The translations under genes were made by a program, and so were the position numbers. DNA of 45,367 nt, taken from positions 1 to 45,367 of the forward strand of contig URHG01000018.1 of assembly GCA_900547555.1 (NCBI GenBank). Reading direction: 5' to 3'. The notes under the pieces are model-generated. The model was not told the DNA's origin. It worked only from the letters and a program-made list of their open reading frames with translations, and did not search any database. The stretch comes from an uncultured Porphyromonadaceae bacterium. Lineage in GTDB: Bacteria > Bacteroidota > Bacteroidia > Bacteroidales > UBA11471. This document shows, one piece after another, positions 1 to 8,396 of this stretch (the first letter of the stretch is position 1; each line of letters begins with the position of its first letter).

Positions 1-1797
1 ATAGAAAAATATATCAATCAGATTGCATTTTCGGGAGCAGAAGAATTCCTCGAAAAATATAAAAACGATGCCAACGCCATCATCGGACACTTCGGATTGG
101 GATTCTATTCTTCGTTCATGGTCTCAAAAAAAGTCGAAATACGTACTCGTTCTTACCGGGAAGGTGCGCAAGCCGTCATGTGGAGTTGCGACGGATCTCC
201 CGAGTATACAATGGAAAATATCGATAAAGCCGACCGCGGAACCGATATTGTATTATTCATCGATGACGAAAATAAGAACTTTCTCGAAGCCTCGGAAATA
301 GAGACGCTGCTCAAAAAATATTGTCGATTCCTGCCTATTCCTGTCGTATTCGGTAAAGAACAAGAGTGGAAAGACGGCAAATATGTCGATACCGACAAAG
401 ACAAAGTCATCAATGATACGACACCGGCATGGACCAAGAAACCGACCGAACTCAACGATGAGGATTATCGCAAATTCTATCACGAGCTATATCCGACAAT
501 GGACGAACCGTTATTCTGGATACATCTCAATGTCGATTATCCTTTTAAGCTGACCGGTATTCTTTATTTCCCTAAAATAAGGAATAATTTCGATGTCAAT
601 AAAAACCGTATACAACTTTATTGCAACCAAGTATTTGTAACCGATTCGGTCGAAGGTATCGTACCCGATTTCCTCATGTTGCTACAAGGGGTCATAGATT
701 CTCCCGACATTCCTTTGAACGTATCCCGTTCATACTTGCAGAGCGATTCCAACGTGAAGAAAATTTCGACCTACATCACCAAAAAAGTTGCCGATCGTTT
801 ACAGGAAATATTCAATAACGATCGTAAACAGTTCGAGGAAAAATGGGACGATATAAAATTATTCATCGAATACGGTATGCTCTCCGACGAAAAATTTTAT
901 GAGAAAGCTCAAAAGTTCGCGTTACTGAAAGATACCGAAGATAAATACTACACATTCGATGAATATAAGACGCTCATCGAAGCCGAACAAACCGATAAAG
1001 ACAAGAATCTGATATATATTTACGCTACCGACCGCATCGCTCAGTACAATTATATCGAAGCGGCTAAAAATAAAGGATACAGCGTATTGTTGATGGACGG
1101 ACAACTCGATGTACACTTCATCGGTATGCTCGAACAGAAATTTGAAAAAAGCCGTTTCGTCCGTGTCGACAGCGATATTGTAGAAAATCTGGTACGAAAA
1201 GAAGATAAAGCCGATGTCTCGCTTACACCCGCGCAACGCGACATGATGACAACGATCTTCAAATCGCAAATACCAAGTGTAGAAAAAGCGGAGTTCATGG
1301 TCATGTTCGAAGCAATCGGCGAAGCAGCACAGCCCATTGTCATTACACAAAATGAGTTTATGCGTCGTATGAAAGACATGTCGGCTATGCAACCGGGTAT
1401 GAGTTTCTATGGAGAAATGCCCGATAGTTATAACCTTATCGTAAATACCCAGCACCCGCTGGCCCAACGGGTATTGTCAGAGGCAGAAACAGCTTGCAAC
1501 GCCGAAATAGACCCGCTGCGTACTCAAATAAATGCACTGAATGACGAAATAACCCAATTGCAAGAGGCTTCCAAAGACAAAAAAAGCGATGAAATACCGG
1601 TCGAAGAGAAAGATCGTCTCAAAAACAAAGAAGATGAAGTCGCCGCTTTGCGTCAAAAAGAAAACAATATACTCAGCGACTATGCCGCCGGGAATAACTT
1701 GGTGCGTCAATTGGTTGATTTAGCCCTTCTCTCAAACAACATGCTGAAAGGCGAAGCTCTGAGCCGTTTTGTAAAACGTTCGGTCGACTTGTTATAA
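1..1797 (+). CDS. htpG: Molecular chaperone HtpG (Hsp90), 5' end missing
   Basis: This is the bacterial Hsp90 ATPase, a cytosolic homodimeric chaperone. The frame is open from the first base, so the gene begins upstream; I estimate that roughly the first 80-90 residues (the start of the GHKL ATPase domain) are missing. The lid region GHFGLGFYSSFMVS is visible about 30 residues in. It is followed by the middle-domain stretch with LFWIHLNVDYPF and by GVIDSPDIPLNVSRSYLQ, the conserved Hsp90 motif that contains the catalytic-loop arginine. The C-terminal dimerisation domain carries a charged helical segment (about residues 500-560 of the visible part) and ends in SVDLL. A hairpin terminator follows directly. 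Identity is secure; only the missing start limits the call. Confidence 0.97.
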   Translation: MEKYINQIAFSGAEEFLEKYKNDANAIIGHFGLGFYSSFMVSKKVEIRTRSYREGAQAVMWSCDGSPEYTMENIDKADRGTDIVLFIDDENKNFLEASEIETLLKKYCRFLPIPVVFGKEQEWKDGKYVDTDKDKVINDTTPAWTKKPTELNDEDYRKFYHELYPTMDEPLFWIHLNVDYPFKLTGILYFPKIRNNFDVNKNRIQLYCNQVFVTDSVEGIVPDFLMLLQGVIDSPDIPLNVSRSYLQSDSNVKKISTYITKKVADRLQEIFNNDRKQFEEKWDDIKLFIEYGMLSDEKFYEKAQKFALLKDTEDKYYTFDEYKTLIEAEQTDKDKNLIYIYATDRIAQYNYIEAAKNKGYSVLLMDGQLDVHFIGMLEQKFEKSRFVRVDSDIVENLVRKEDKADVSLTPAQRDMMTTIFKSQIPSVEKAEFMVMFEAIGEAAQPIVITQNEFMRRMKDMSAMQPGMSFYGEMPDSYNLIVNTQHPLAQRVLSEAETACNAEIDPLRTQINALNDEITQLQEASKDKKSDEIPVEEKDRLKNKEDEVAALRQKENNILSDYAAGNNLVRQLVDLALLSNNMLKGEALSRFVKRSVDLL

Positions 1798-1818
1798 AAA
1801 ATAATTGTTTCTAAACAG

Positions 1819-1855
1819 AAAAGTCCGCTTGATGAAAATATCAAGCGGACTTTTT
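1819..1855 (+). terminator. Rho-independent terminator of htpG
   Basis: An 11-bp perfect stem (GTCCGCTTGAT / ATCAAGCGGAC) with a 6-base loop is flanked by A-run and T-run. It lies 25 bases after the htpG stop and would end that transcript before the next gene's promoter. Confidence 0.88.
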
Positions 1856-1888
1856 ATATTATAATCGGTATATTCTTTCTGGCTTTAT

Positions 1889-1896
1889 TATATTTG
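1889..1896 (+). promoter_or_regulatory. Bacteroidetes -7 box for the aldo/keto reductase
   Basis: TATATTTG fits the TAnnTTTG consensus and sits 22 bases before the start codon. No clear TTTG at -33 is seen, so the call rests on the -7 box and its position between a terminator and a gene. Confidence 0.55.
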
Positions 1897-1918
1897 CAAG
1901 GTTAAGACAAAACGTAAT

Positions 1919-2917
1919 ATGGCAGAAATAAAATACATAGCCGATACACATCGGTACGACATGATGAATTATCGCCGTTGCGGGCACAGCGGCTTGTTGC
2001 TCCCCTCTTTATCACTGGGTCTGTGGCACAACTTCGGCAGTATCGACGATTACAATACATACAGCCGCATTGCCTTGACAGCATTCGACAACGGTATTAC
2101 ACACTTCGACCTGGCCAACAATTACGGTCCTGTATACGGATCGGCAGAAGCGAATTTCGGCCGTATTTTAAAACAATCATTAGGCCGCTACCGCGATGAA
2201 CTGGTTATATCTACCAAAGCCGGTTACGATATGTGGCCGGGACCATACGGGAACTGGGGAAGCCGCAAATACCTCATGGCAAGTCTTGACCAAAGCCTAA
2301 AACGCATGGGAATCGAGTATGTGGATATTTTTTATTCGCACCGACCCGACCCCGATACACCGATAGAAGAGACAATGGGTGCACTAGCCAATATGGTACG
2401 TATGGGTAAAGCCCTTTATGTCGGCATATCAAGATATAGTCCCGAACAAACAATCAAAGCTGTCGCGGCACTGAAAGAATATAAAGTACCCTGCCTCATA
2501 CATCAGGTACGTTACTCTATGTTCGACCGCGCCGTAGAGCCCGAGCTATCGGATTTATTAAAAGATATGGGTATCGGCATGATTGTCTTCTCACCTTTGG
2601 CAGAAGGATTACTCACCGATCGCTACTTAAACGGTATTCCCGCCGATTCAAGGGCTGCCCGAATAACCGGTCATTTGAAAAAAGACTCCATCACCCCTGA
2701 AAAGCTCTCCCAAATACGACAATTAAACGATATTGCCCGGCAACGAAACCAGACTCTCGCCCAGATGTCTATATCTTGGTTGTTACGCAATGAAACCGTT
2801 ACTTCAGTCTTGATTGGAGCCAGCTCTCCCCAACAGCTCAAAGATAATCTTAAAGCCCAAGAAAATACCTGTTTCTCTGACGAAGAACTTGCAGCCATCG
2901 ATAAAGTTTTGAAGTAA
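1919..2917 (+). CDS. Aldo/keto reductase, YghZ / glyceraldehyde-3-phosphate reductase type
   Basis: This is a cytosolic NADPH-dependent aldo/keto reductase (TIM barrel) that reduces small aldehydes. The nearest family I recognise is E. coli YghZ (L-glyceraldehyde 3-phosphate reductase), whose N-terminus has the same YRRCGxSGLxLPxLSLGLWHNFG layout. That match supports the chosen start. The catalytic tetrad is visible as Asp64 and Tyr69 (FDLANNYG), Lys100 (STKAGYDMW) and His141 (YSHRPDPD). The GPYGNWGSRKYL segment after the lysine is characteristic of this subgroup. At 332 residues it has normal length. It is flanked by a terminator upstream and by the beta-lactamase gene 44 bases downstream, so the two could be co-transcribed. 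The physiological substrate cannot be read from sequence. Confidence 0.92.
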   Translation: MAEIKYIADTHRYDMMNYRRCGHSGLLLPSLSLGLWHNFGSIDDYNTYSRIALTAFDNGITHFDLANNYGPVYGSAEANFGRILKQSLGRYRDELVISTKAGYDMWPGPYGNWGSRKYLMASLDQSLKRMGIEYVDIFYSHRPDPDTPIEETMGALANMVRMGKALYVGISRYSPEQTIKAVAALKEYKVPCLIHQVRYSMFDRAVEPELSDLLKDMGIGMIVFSPLAEGLLTDRYLNGIPADSRAARITGHLKKDSITPEKLSQIRQLNDIARQRNQTLAQMSISWLLRNETVTSVLIGASSPQQLKDNLKAQENTCFSDEELAAIDKVLK

Positions 2918-2961
2918 AAATAGAAATGAAATTGGTAATTCGGTAATTTGATTTTCGTCCC

Positions 2962-3864
2962 ATGACAAAAAATAAATTCAATCCGATACAATGGTTGGCT
3001 TGGATATTTCTATCCATATCATTTCCGATCGGTGCACAGACAGAAAGCGATATACAGCAGGCCATATCTTCTGTCATAAATGATAAAAGAGCAACTGTCG
3101 GCATTGCCTTTCTATACGATGACGGCAATATAGTCACCATAAATGACGATGAACGCTATCCGACAATGAGCGTATTTAAATTCCATGTGGCTGTAACCGC
3201 TCTAAAAAAAATGGAGCAATATGGCATTCCGTTGGATAGTATGACACTCATCTCCCAAGAACAAATGTTATCCGACACATACAGCCCGTTAAGAGAGAAG
3301 TACCCCAATCGGGATATTCACATATCATACCGGGATCTCATAAGGTACACAATGGCACAAAGTGATAATAATACTTGTGATTTATTGATAGATTTTGTCG
3401 GAGGCATAAATGTCGTCGACTCTTTTATAAGAGAGTTGGGTATAGATAAGTTTGCCTTCTCCGAAACAGAAAAAACGATGCACGAAAATATCCGTAATTG
3501 CTATAACAATTGGTGTACGCCATCGTCCATGGTATGGCTTCTGAAAAAGATATATACCGAACCTATCCTAAGTAATGATCATTTTCTTTTTTTGGAGCAG
3601 GTAATGATCGAAACATCTACGGGAGCGAATAAAATAAAAGCCGGATTACCGGTCGATGTTACACTGGGACATAAAACCGGCAGTTCCGATAGGACGAAAT
3701 CCGGCATAAAAATAGGAGACAATGATGCCGGTGTCATTTACCTCCCTTATAATAAACGATGTTATATCGCTATCTTTATAAAAGACTCGAAAGAAAACGA
3801 TACCGCAAACGCAAAAATTATAGCGGATATTACCGAAAAAATATATGAGATGATTACTCGGTAA
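2962..3864 (+). CDS. Class A beta-lactamase, subclass A2 (CfxA/CepA/PER-like)
   Basis: This periplasmic serine beta-lactamase hydrolyses beta-lactam antibiotics. An N-terminal signal peptide ends near the GAQ at residues 24-26. The active-site motifs are all present: SVFK (Ser70 and Lys73 by residue count, matching Ambler numbering by chance), SDN at 134-136 and KTG at 238-240. The omega loop reads ETEKTMHENI, with a presumed general-base Glu at 170 followed four residues later by His174. This E-x-x-x-H pattern replaces the usual E-x-x-L-N and is the signature of the A2 group found in Bacteroidetes and PER enzymes. At 300 residues it has normal length. It is not flanked by transposase or mobilisation genes, so it looks like a resident chromosomal gene. 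The resistance spectrum cannot be predicted from motifs alone. Confidence 0.93.
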   Translation: MTKNKFNPIQWLAWIFLSISFPIGAQTESDIQQAISSVINDKRATVGIAFLYDDGNIVTINDDERYPTMSVFKFHVAVTALKKMEQYGIPLDSMTLISQEQMLSDTYSPLREKYPNRDIHISYRDLIRYTMAQSDNNTCDLLIDFVGGINVVDSFIRELGIDKFAFSETEKTMHENIRNCYNNWCTPSSMVWLLKKIYTEPILSNDHFLFLEQVMIETSTGANKIKAGLPVDVTLGHKTGSSDRTKSGIKIGDNDAGVIYLPYNKRCYIAIFIKDSKENDTANAKIIADITEKIYEMITR

Positions 3865-3875
3865 CCATCTCATAT
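3836..3875 (-). terminator. Terminator for the reverse pyr operon, overlapping the bla 3' end
   Basis: A near-perfect 15-bp stem (ATATGAGATG... / ...CATCTCATAT) with a TCG loop is placed between two convergent genes. Read on the reverse strand it is followed by a T-rich run (ATATATTTTTT), so it would end reverse transcripts. On the forward strand there is no T-tract. The left arm lies inside the beta-lactamase coding end. Confidence 0.55.
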
Positions 3876-3893
3876 ACAAAATCAATCATGGAA

Positions 3894-4208
3894 TTATCGC
3901 CATTCTTCATCTATATTCCAACGGCTCTTTTTCAAATCGACACAGCCATTTTTCTTGAAAGAAACGCCTTCCGCTTCCAATAAAGAACGCTGTTCGAGCC
4001 ACGTCGGAACCAACCGTCCGCAACTGTTTACAACACGATGACAGGGCAACGGCAAATCTTCCGGAACATGGAACAAGGCTTGTCCCACCATACGAGAACA
4101 CAAAGGCTTCCCCACAAGATAAGCAATTTGCCCGTACGTAACGACCCGACCCTCCGGAATTTCTTTTACGATGTCATATACCTCTCGATAAAAAAGGTGT
4201 CGATCCAT
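3894..4208 (-). CDS. Single-domain MGMT-family protein (O6-alkylguanine alkyltransferase-like)
   Basis: This 104-residue protein consists only of the DNA-binding and active-site domain of the Ada/Ogt/ATL superfamily. It starts with FYREVYDIVKEIPEGRVVTYGQIA, the usual beginning of that domain. The Arg-finger region is CSRMVGQAL and the active-site motif is LPCHRVVNSCGRL. The acceptor cysteine is therefore present, whereas true alkyltransferase-like proteins carry Trp there. After the motif it ends LLEAEGVSF, as ATL proteins do, and the N-terminal domain of full Ogt is missing. The start was chosen because MDRHLFY aligns with the family start and clears the pyrD stop by 8 bases; a longer open frame upstream only shadows pyrD. 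It is the last gene of the pyrK-pyrD unit. Direct DNA repair is the likely role, but activity is unproven for this short form. Confidence 0.85.
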   Translation of the reverse strand: MDRHLFYREVYDIVKEIPEGRVVTYGQIAYLVGKPLCSRMVGQALFHVPEDLPLPCHRVVNSCGRLVPTWLEQRSLLEAEGVSFKKNGCVDLKKSRWNIDEEWR

Positions 4209-4216
4209 CGGCAAAA

Positions 4217-5128
4217 TCAAACCTTTAATGCTCCGATGATTTCTTCCACCGATCGGCAACCGTGCCTGTCGAGATAATCCTCTATGCCATCGACAATTTT
4301 CACCGTTATTTGCGGATCGATAAAATTGGCGGTTCCGACCTGAATGGCACGAGCTCCGGCCAAAAGGAATTCTATGGCATCGGTCGCATTCATAATTCCC
4401 CCCAATCCTATAATTGGTATTCTTACTGCATGAAAGACTTGCCAAACCATACGCAATGCAATCGGTTTGACACAAGGCCCCGATAAACCTCCGGTAACAG
4501 TCGACACAACAGGGCGTTGCTTTTCGGCATCGATAGCCATACCCAACAATGTATTGATAAGAGACACAGAATCGGCACCTTCGGCTTCTACGGCACGAGC
4601 GATCTCGGTTATATCGGTTACGTTGGGCGACAATTTCACGATGAGTGTACCGGGATAAACAGCACGTACGGCTTTTACCACAGACGCAGCACTTTTACAT
4701 GACGTACCGAAAGCCATACCGCCCTCTTTCACATTCGGACATGAAATATTCAATTCTATCGCCGGAATCTTATCCAAAGAGGCCAAACGTCTCGCAGTCT
4801 CGGCATAATCATCGATAGTAGAACCCGAGACATTCACCAAAATACGGGTATCGAGATCTTTTATTTGGGGATATATATGTTCTACGAAATAATCTACCCC
4901 TTTATTCTGCAATCCTACGGCATTGATCATACCCGAAGGCGTTTCGGCCATTCGGGGATAAGGATTGCCTTCTCGGGCTTTCAATGTCGTTCCTTTGACG
5001 ATAATGCCGCCCAATCGGGACAGGTCGATAAAATCGGCAAACTCCAAACCATATCCGAATGTCCCGGACGCAGTCATAACGGGATTCTTCAAAGACAATC
5101 GTCCTATATTTACTTTTAAATCTGCCAT
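4217..5128 (-). CDS. pyrD: Dihydroorotate dehydrogenase B, catalytic subunit
   Basis: This is the FMN-containing catalytic subunit of the class 1B dihydroorotate dehydrogenase, which oxidises dihydroorotate to orotate in de novo pyrimidine synthesis. The class 1 N-terminus (GRLSLKNPVMTASGTFGYG) is visible. The catalytic base Cys130 lies in ELNISCPNVKEGG, and the FMN-phosphate region is GLGGI...GARAIQVGTANF. At 303 residues it has normal length. It overlaps the 3' end of pyrK by 13 bases, the expected arrangement for the PyrD-PyrK heterotetramer in which PyrK passes electrons to NAD. Class 1B fits an anaerobe. A small MGMT-domain gene follows after 8 bases. Confidence 0.97.
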   Translation of the reverse strand: MADLKVNIGRLSLKNPVMTASGTFGYGLEFADFIDLSRLGGIIVKGTTLKAREGNPYPRMAETPSGMINAVGLQNKGVDYFVEHIYPQIKDLDTRILVNVSGSTIDDYAETARRLASLDKIPAIELNISCPNVKEGGMAFGTSCKSAASVVKAVRAVYPGTLIVKLSPNVTDITEIARAVEAEGADSVSLINTLLGMAIDAEKQRPVVSTVTGGLSGPCVKPIALRMVWQVFHAVRIPIIGLGGIMNATDAIEFLLAGARAIQVGTANFIDPQITVKIVDGIEDYLDRHGCRSVEEIIGALKV

Positions 5129-5898
5129 AACAATTTCTCTATATTAAAAACCGGACCCTCTTTACATACGCAAATATGCCCTTCCGTCGTATTCTCCACA
5201 CAACACAAACATGCACCTACACCGCATGCCATCATATTTTCGAGCGATACTTCGCACTTTATTCCTTTTTCCTTAGCATAACGGGCGACAGCTACCATCA
5301 TCGGTTTCGGGCCGCAAGTATAGATACGGTCGAAATGCTCTTTCTGCAATAACGAATGTTGGGTAACATATCCCTTTTCTCCGCATGAGCCGTCTTCTGT
5401 CGTTACATCGACGGTTCCCAAAGCCTCGAATTGTTCTTTTTGTAGAATATCCCGAGACGAACGTGCACCTAACAAAAAATGAGGTACAAATCCCGCATTT
5501 CGCAAATAACTGCCCAAAAACAGCATCGGTGCCGTACCCACACCACCGCCGATCAAAAGTACTTTTTCTTTTTTTTCGGGAAGAGAAAAACTATTGCCCA
5601 AAGGCAAAACGGCATTCAAAACATCTCCCGATTTTAATGTCGACAAACGACGAGTTCCGTCTCCGACAAGTTGTATCAGAAACCACACTTCGTTACGCTT
5701 TACATCGACAAAATTGACGGATATCGGTCGCCTCAAAAAAGTGGTAGACGAACCGTCCACTCGTAACTCGGCAAACTGCCCCGGTAGCATTTCGGGAAGT
5801 TTGGCTCCATCGGAAGTAGTAGCCTTCAAAAGTACATAGTGGGTATGCAGTGCGAGATTCTCGGTTATCCGCAAATCTAAAACATATTTTTTCATCAT
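5116..5898 (-). CDS. pyrK: Dihydroorotate dehydrogenase B, electron-transfer subunit
   Basis: This is the FAD and [2Fe-2S] subunit that carries electrons from PyrD to NAD+. Domains in order are a ferredoxin-reductase FAD barrel (RRPISV at 56-61), a nucleotide-binding domain (GGGVGTAPM at 117-125, TCGPKPMM near 194-201), and a C-terminal cluster-binding loop. That loop has cysteines 225, 230, 232/233 and 243/245 in the C-x4-C-x2-C-xn-C layout of PyrK. At 260 residues it has normal length. Two methionines open the frame and either could start it. A -7 box lies only 17 bases upstream, so the mRNA leader would be very short. Confidence 0.96.
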   Translation of the reverse strand: MMKKYVLDLRITENLALHTHYVLLKATTSDGAKLPEMLPGQFAELRVDGSSTTFLRRPISVNFVDVKRNEVWFLIQLVGDGTRRLSTLKSGDVLNAVLPLGNSFSLPEKKEKVLLIGGGVGTAPMLFLGSYLRNAGFVPHFLLGARSSRDILQKEQFEALGTVDVTTEDGSCGEKGYVTQHSLLQKEHFDRIYTCGPKPMMVAVARYAKEKGIKCEVSLENMMACGVGACLCCVENTTEGHICVCKEGPVFNIEKLLWQI

Positions 5899-5914
5899 AT
5901 TTTCTATTTAGGTG

Positions 5915-5922
5915 CAAAGATA
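5915..5922 (-). promoter_or_regulatory. -7 box for the pyrK-pyrD operon
   Basis: On the reverse strand this reads TATCTTTG, a full match to TAnnTTTG. The -33 element is not evident (A/T-rich). The predicted leader to the pyrK start is only about 10 bases. Confidence 0.55.
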
Positions 5923-6029
5923 GTGTATGTCGGAAGCCTAAAAAAGAAAAAAGCTCTTTTATTTCGTTCGGTGTACACCAATATTCTGTCGCCTGTTTGA
6001 TACGCAAAAAAATAGGAACTGTTTCTGTA

Positions 6030-6542
6030 TCATGTTTTATCGAGGGAATAAGTCTCGAAAGTATTGTCGGAATAAAATACCATGATCTTAACAATTCGAT
6101 GAGACTCCGCCTCTGATTTCACCGTAGAAGGCGTTATCGGATTTTTTATCGCACTATCCTTATTTTCAGAAAACAAAGTGGGATTTTGTGGCATCTCTCG
6201 TGGCAAATCCGTGGAATATTCCGGAGGAATACTACTCCCGGTCTGTTTTATGACATTCTCGGGAGAATAAATTCGATCTAATACCGCTTGCCGGTCAGAT
6301 TTGAACGGACTTCCTTCTCCGAACATAAGCCACTCAATGGTTACCGAAGGGTAGGCATCATGTATTTTCAAAATAAGTTCTTTACTGACTCCATTAGGCC
6401 CATTGAGACATTGAGACAACGTAGAGCGATTGGTCTGTATTTTTTGTGCAAAAGTTGCGTCATTGATTCTATGATATTGAATCAACCACTTTATACGCTC
6501 CTTCAAATCTCTGTCTTTCTGTTCCGATTCTGCCATAATCAA
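6030..6542 (-). CDS. XRE-type helix-turn-helix regulator
   Basis: A 170-residue cytosolic protein with an N-terminal XRE-like helix-turn-helix (about residues 12-65). Its recognition-helix region is TFAQKIQTNRSTLSQCLNG, followed by VTIEWLMFGEGSPF, the usual end of these domains in Bacteroidales. The middle (about 80-145) is low in structure and rich in Ser, Pro and Asn. The last 25 residues (HRIVKIMVFYSDNTFETYSLD) look like a small conserved beta segment seen in related Bacteroidales regulators. Target and ligand are unknown. It has its own promoter and is separated from pyrK by 131 bases. The long AT-rich gap upstream might hold its target sites. Confidence 0.85.
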   Translation of the reverse strand: MIMAESEQKDRDLKERIKWLIQYHRINDATFAQKIQTNRSTLSQCLNGPNGVSKELILKIHDAYPSVTIEWLMFGEGSPFKSDRQAVLDRIYSPENVIKQTGSSIPPEYSTDLPREMPQNPTLFSENKDSAIKNPITPSTVKSEAESHRIVKIMVFYSDNTFETYSLDKT

Positions 6543-6583
6543 ATGTTTATAAAAATAAACCCTGCAAAATTACTCAAAGTTCA

Positions 6584-6613
6584 CAAAGATAGACAAAATA
6601 ATTCACGAAACAA
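6584..6613 (-). promoter_or_regulatory. Promoter of the XRE regulator gene
   Basis: On the reverse strand a TTG (-33) is followed after 19 bases by TATCTTTG (-7). This is near the Bacteroidetes optimum and lies 42-71 bases upstream of the start codon. A palindrome TTTGTACAAA at 6624-6633 sits just upstream of the -33 element and could be an operator; that is a guess. Confidence 0.68.
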
Positions 6614-7272
6614 AATTCATTTCTTTGTACAAATGTTTGTTTTGATACATTCATTGTTATAAACAGCATGAATTTTAGCCGTTCTAATACTTTATATAAT
6701 TTAATCATACTACTTATTATCAATATATTATTTATAAATATGTAGATATAATAATCATGAAATAAGTGGAATAAGGCATATTGAACAGCGATGTTAATCC
6801 ATTTGTCAAATAAAAGCTTTATTATATTTTAATAATAACCTTATAATAAATAAGATACGATATAGTATTTAATGGATTAATAGCTATATATTCTGAATTC
6901 ATTTTTGTCGAACTTCTTGTTTTAAAACAGTGTTTCTATTTATGGATTTTGGAATTAATACTAAATATAGTTCTAAATCAATTCCGGAAAATTCAATATA
7001 ATATGTGCAAACAAATAAATTAAAGTTCATTATTATGCACAACAACTTGACAAATATTCTACATTTCAATATTTGCGAAGCATAGTTCAATAAAAAAGAT
7101 ATAAGAAAAGGATTTTAAATCAAAATGGCCGGAATATAAACGGAAACAACTATTAATCAATACAATAACTCAATTATGATGCCGACGATTCAATTCGACA
7201 GAAAAATTTGGGGGAATTACTGTTGCCTAAAAATTTATTTTTTCGGCATCAATCGCCCATATCTCAAAAAAA
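6614..7272. other. AT-rich gene-free gap
   Basis: About 660 bases of very AT-rich sequence lie between the XRE regulator promoter and the end of holA. Both strands lack a convincing coding frame; the longest frame, about 63 codons, has no recognisable features. It holds the 10-bp palindrome at 6624-6633 and a 10-base inverted repeat (TTAATCCATT / AATGGATTAA). I see no tRNA, CRISPR, insertion-sequence end or clear terminator in it. Confidence 0.6.
6794..6880. repeat. 10-bp inverted repeat in the AT-rich gap
   Basis: TTAATCCATT (6794-6803) and its exact complement AATGGATTAA (6871-6880) enclose 67 bases. It could be a stem base, a binding-site pair or chance in AT-rich DNA. Confidence 0.4.
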
Positions 7273-8298
7273 TCAATGCATAATTTTAAAAACAAGCTCT
7301 TTCAATAAATCGGCGATCGACGTATCCGGTGCACACTCCACTCCTTTCGAACGAGCATCATATCGCCGTATTTCAGATATAATCTCGACACACTTCCCCG
7401 CTTTATACAGTTGCAATCCCCGTACATAATCATCGGCGGCGTACCAGTTTACCCCTAATTCCGAAACGATGCCGTTATTGTTTTTGGGACATGGGGAATA
7501 ATGTAACAACAGAAGATTTGCAAAGAACGTAAACAGTGAACCGAACGCTATAAACGGTTGTTCCGATTTGGTATTCTGCCCATAATATTTTATGATCCGA
7601 TTGGCTTTCAACAAATCTCTCTGCGATATGGCCTTGATCAATTCCGTATTATTGAATTCCTTGCTGATTCCGACATGCAATTCGACCATGTCGGCGGTAA
7701 TCCGCTTTTCTCCGGATAAAGACAACAAGACACATAACTTATCGATTTCTCCGGCCAGTCGGGACAAATTTGTCCCGATCGCTTCGCACAGCATACTTGA
7801 AGCCCTATCATCTATGCCGAGACTTTTGTCATGCACATAGTTGTTGACAAATGCCGGCAATTGGCTATCGTAGGTTCTTTTCGATTCAAAAACGATTCCT
7901 TGCCTGTTGATTTCGGCAACGATCTTTTTATTTTTCAACGTACCGTTCTTGTAATTCAACACCAGAACGGTCGTAGGTTGAGGATTTTGCAAATACAAAA
8001 GTAAATCATCTATACTCCGCATCATCTGCATTTCCTTTACAACAACCAATTGTCGCTCCGACATCATCGGGTAACGCCGTGAAGCCGTGAGGATTGTCGT
8101 CATATCGGTATCGGCTCCGTAAACGATCGTCTGGTTAAAATCCCTATCCTCTTCTTTTAGAGCGTGCCTGATAATCTCTTCCGTTATCAGGTCGATATAA
8201 TAAGGCTCCTCTCCCATAAGCAAATATACGGGTTTGAACGTTTTACGACGAACGTCTGCTATAATAGGTATATGTGCCGATGTTTCTTTTTGAGCCAT
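7273..8298 (-). CDS. holA: DNA polymerase III, delta subunit
   Basis: This is the delta subunit (wrench) of the clamp loader, which opens the beta clamp during replication. The N-terminus has the delta-family motif PVYLLMGEEPYYIDLITEEI. It is followed by the MSERQLVVVKEMQ strand with the beta-contacting region, a middle segment with GTNLSRLAGEIDKL, and a C-terminal collar domain with LFTFFANLLLLHY. At 341 residues it has the usual length for Bacteroidetes HolA. It is divergently arranged with a solitary HSDR_N gene, a neighbour pair I recall as common in Bacteroides. The long gap at its 3' side shows no strong terminator. Confidence 0.93.
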   Translation of the reverse strand: MAQKETSAHIPIIADVRRKTFKPVYLLMGEEPYYIDLITEEIIRHALKEEDRDFNQTIVYGADTDMTTILTASRRYPMMSERQLVVVKEMQMMRSIDDLLLYLQNPQPTTVLVLNYKNGTLKNKKIVAEINRQGIVFESKRTYDSQLPAFVNNYVHDKSLGIDDRASSMLCEAIGTNLSRLAGEIDKLCVLLSLSGEKRITADMVELHVGISKEFNNTELIKAISQRDLLKANRIIKYYGQNTKSEQPFIAFGSLFTFFANLLLLHYSPCPKNNNGIVSELGVNWYAADDYVRGLQLYKAGKCVEIISEIRRYDARSKGVECAPDTSIADLLKELVFKIMH

Positions 8299-8314
8299 AA
8301 TCGAAAAATTATAA

Positions 8315-8346
8315 TTTGGCAGAATATGCCATTTTGTGTAATTTTG
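8315..8346 (+). promoter_or_regulatory. Promoter of the HSDR_N-domain gene
   Basis: TTTG (-33) is separated by 20 bases from TAATTTTG (-7). Transcription would start near 8352, after the most upstream ATG of the frame. The coding start must therefore be one of the later methionines. Confidence 0.65.
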
Positions 8347-8396
8347 GAGGTAAAATTAGCGAATCTTCCCGGGACGCGCAAATGATATTGAGACGA

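Noticed and set aside
922..1467. Reverse frame of 181 codons within htpG
   Set aside because: It is fully antisense to a well-identified gene and has no domain features.
6899..7090. Small 63-codon reverse frame in the AT-rich gap
   Set aside because: No motif, no promoter or ribosome site, and frames of this length are expected by chance.
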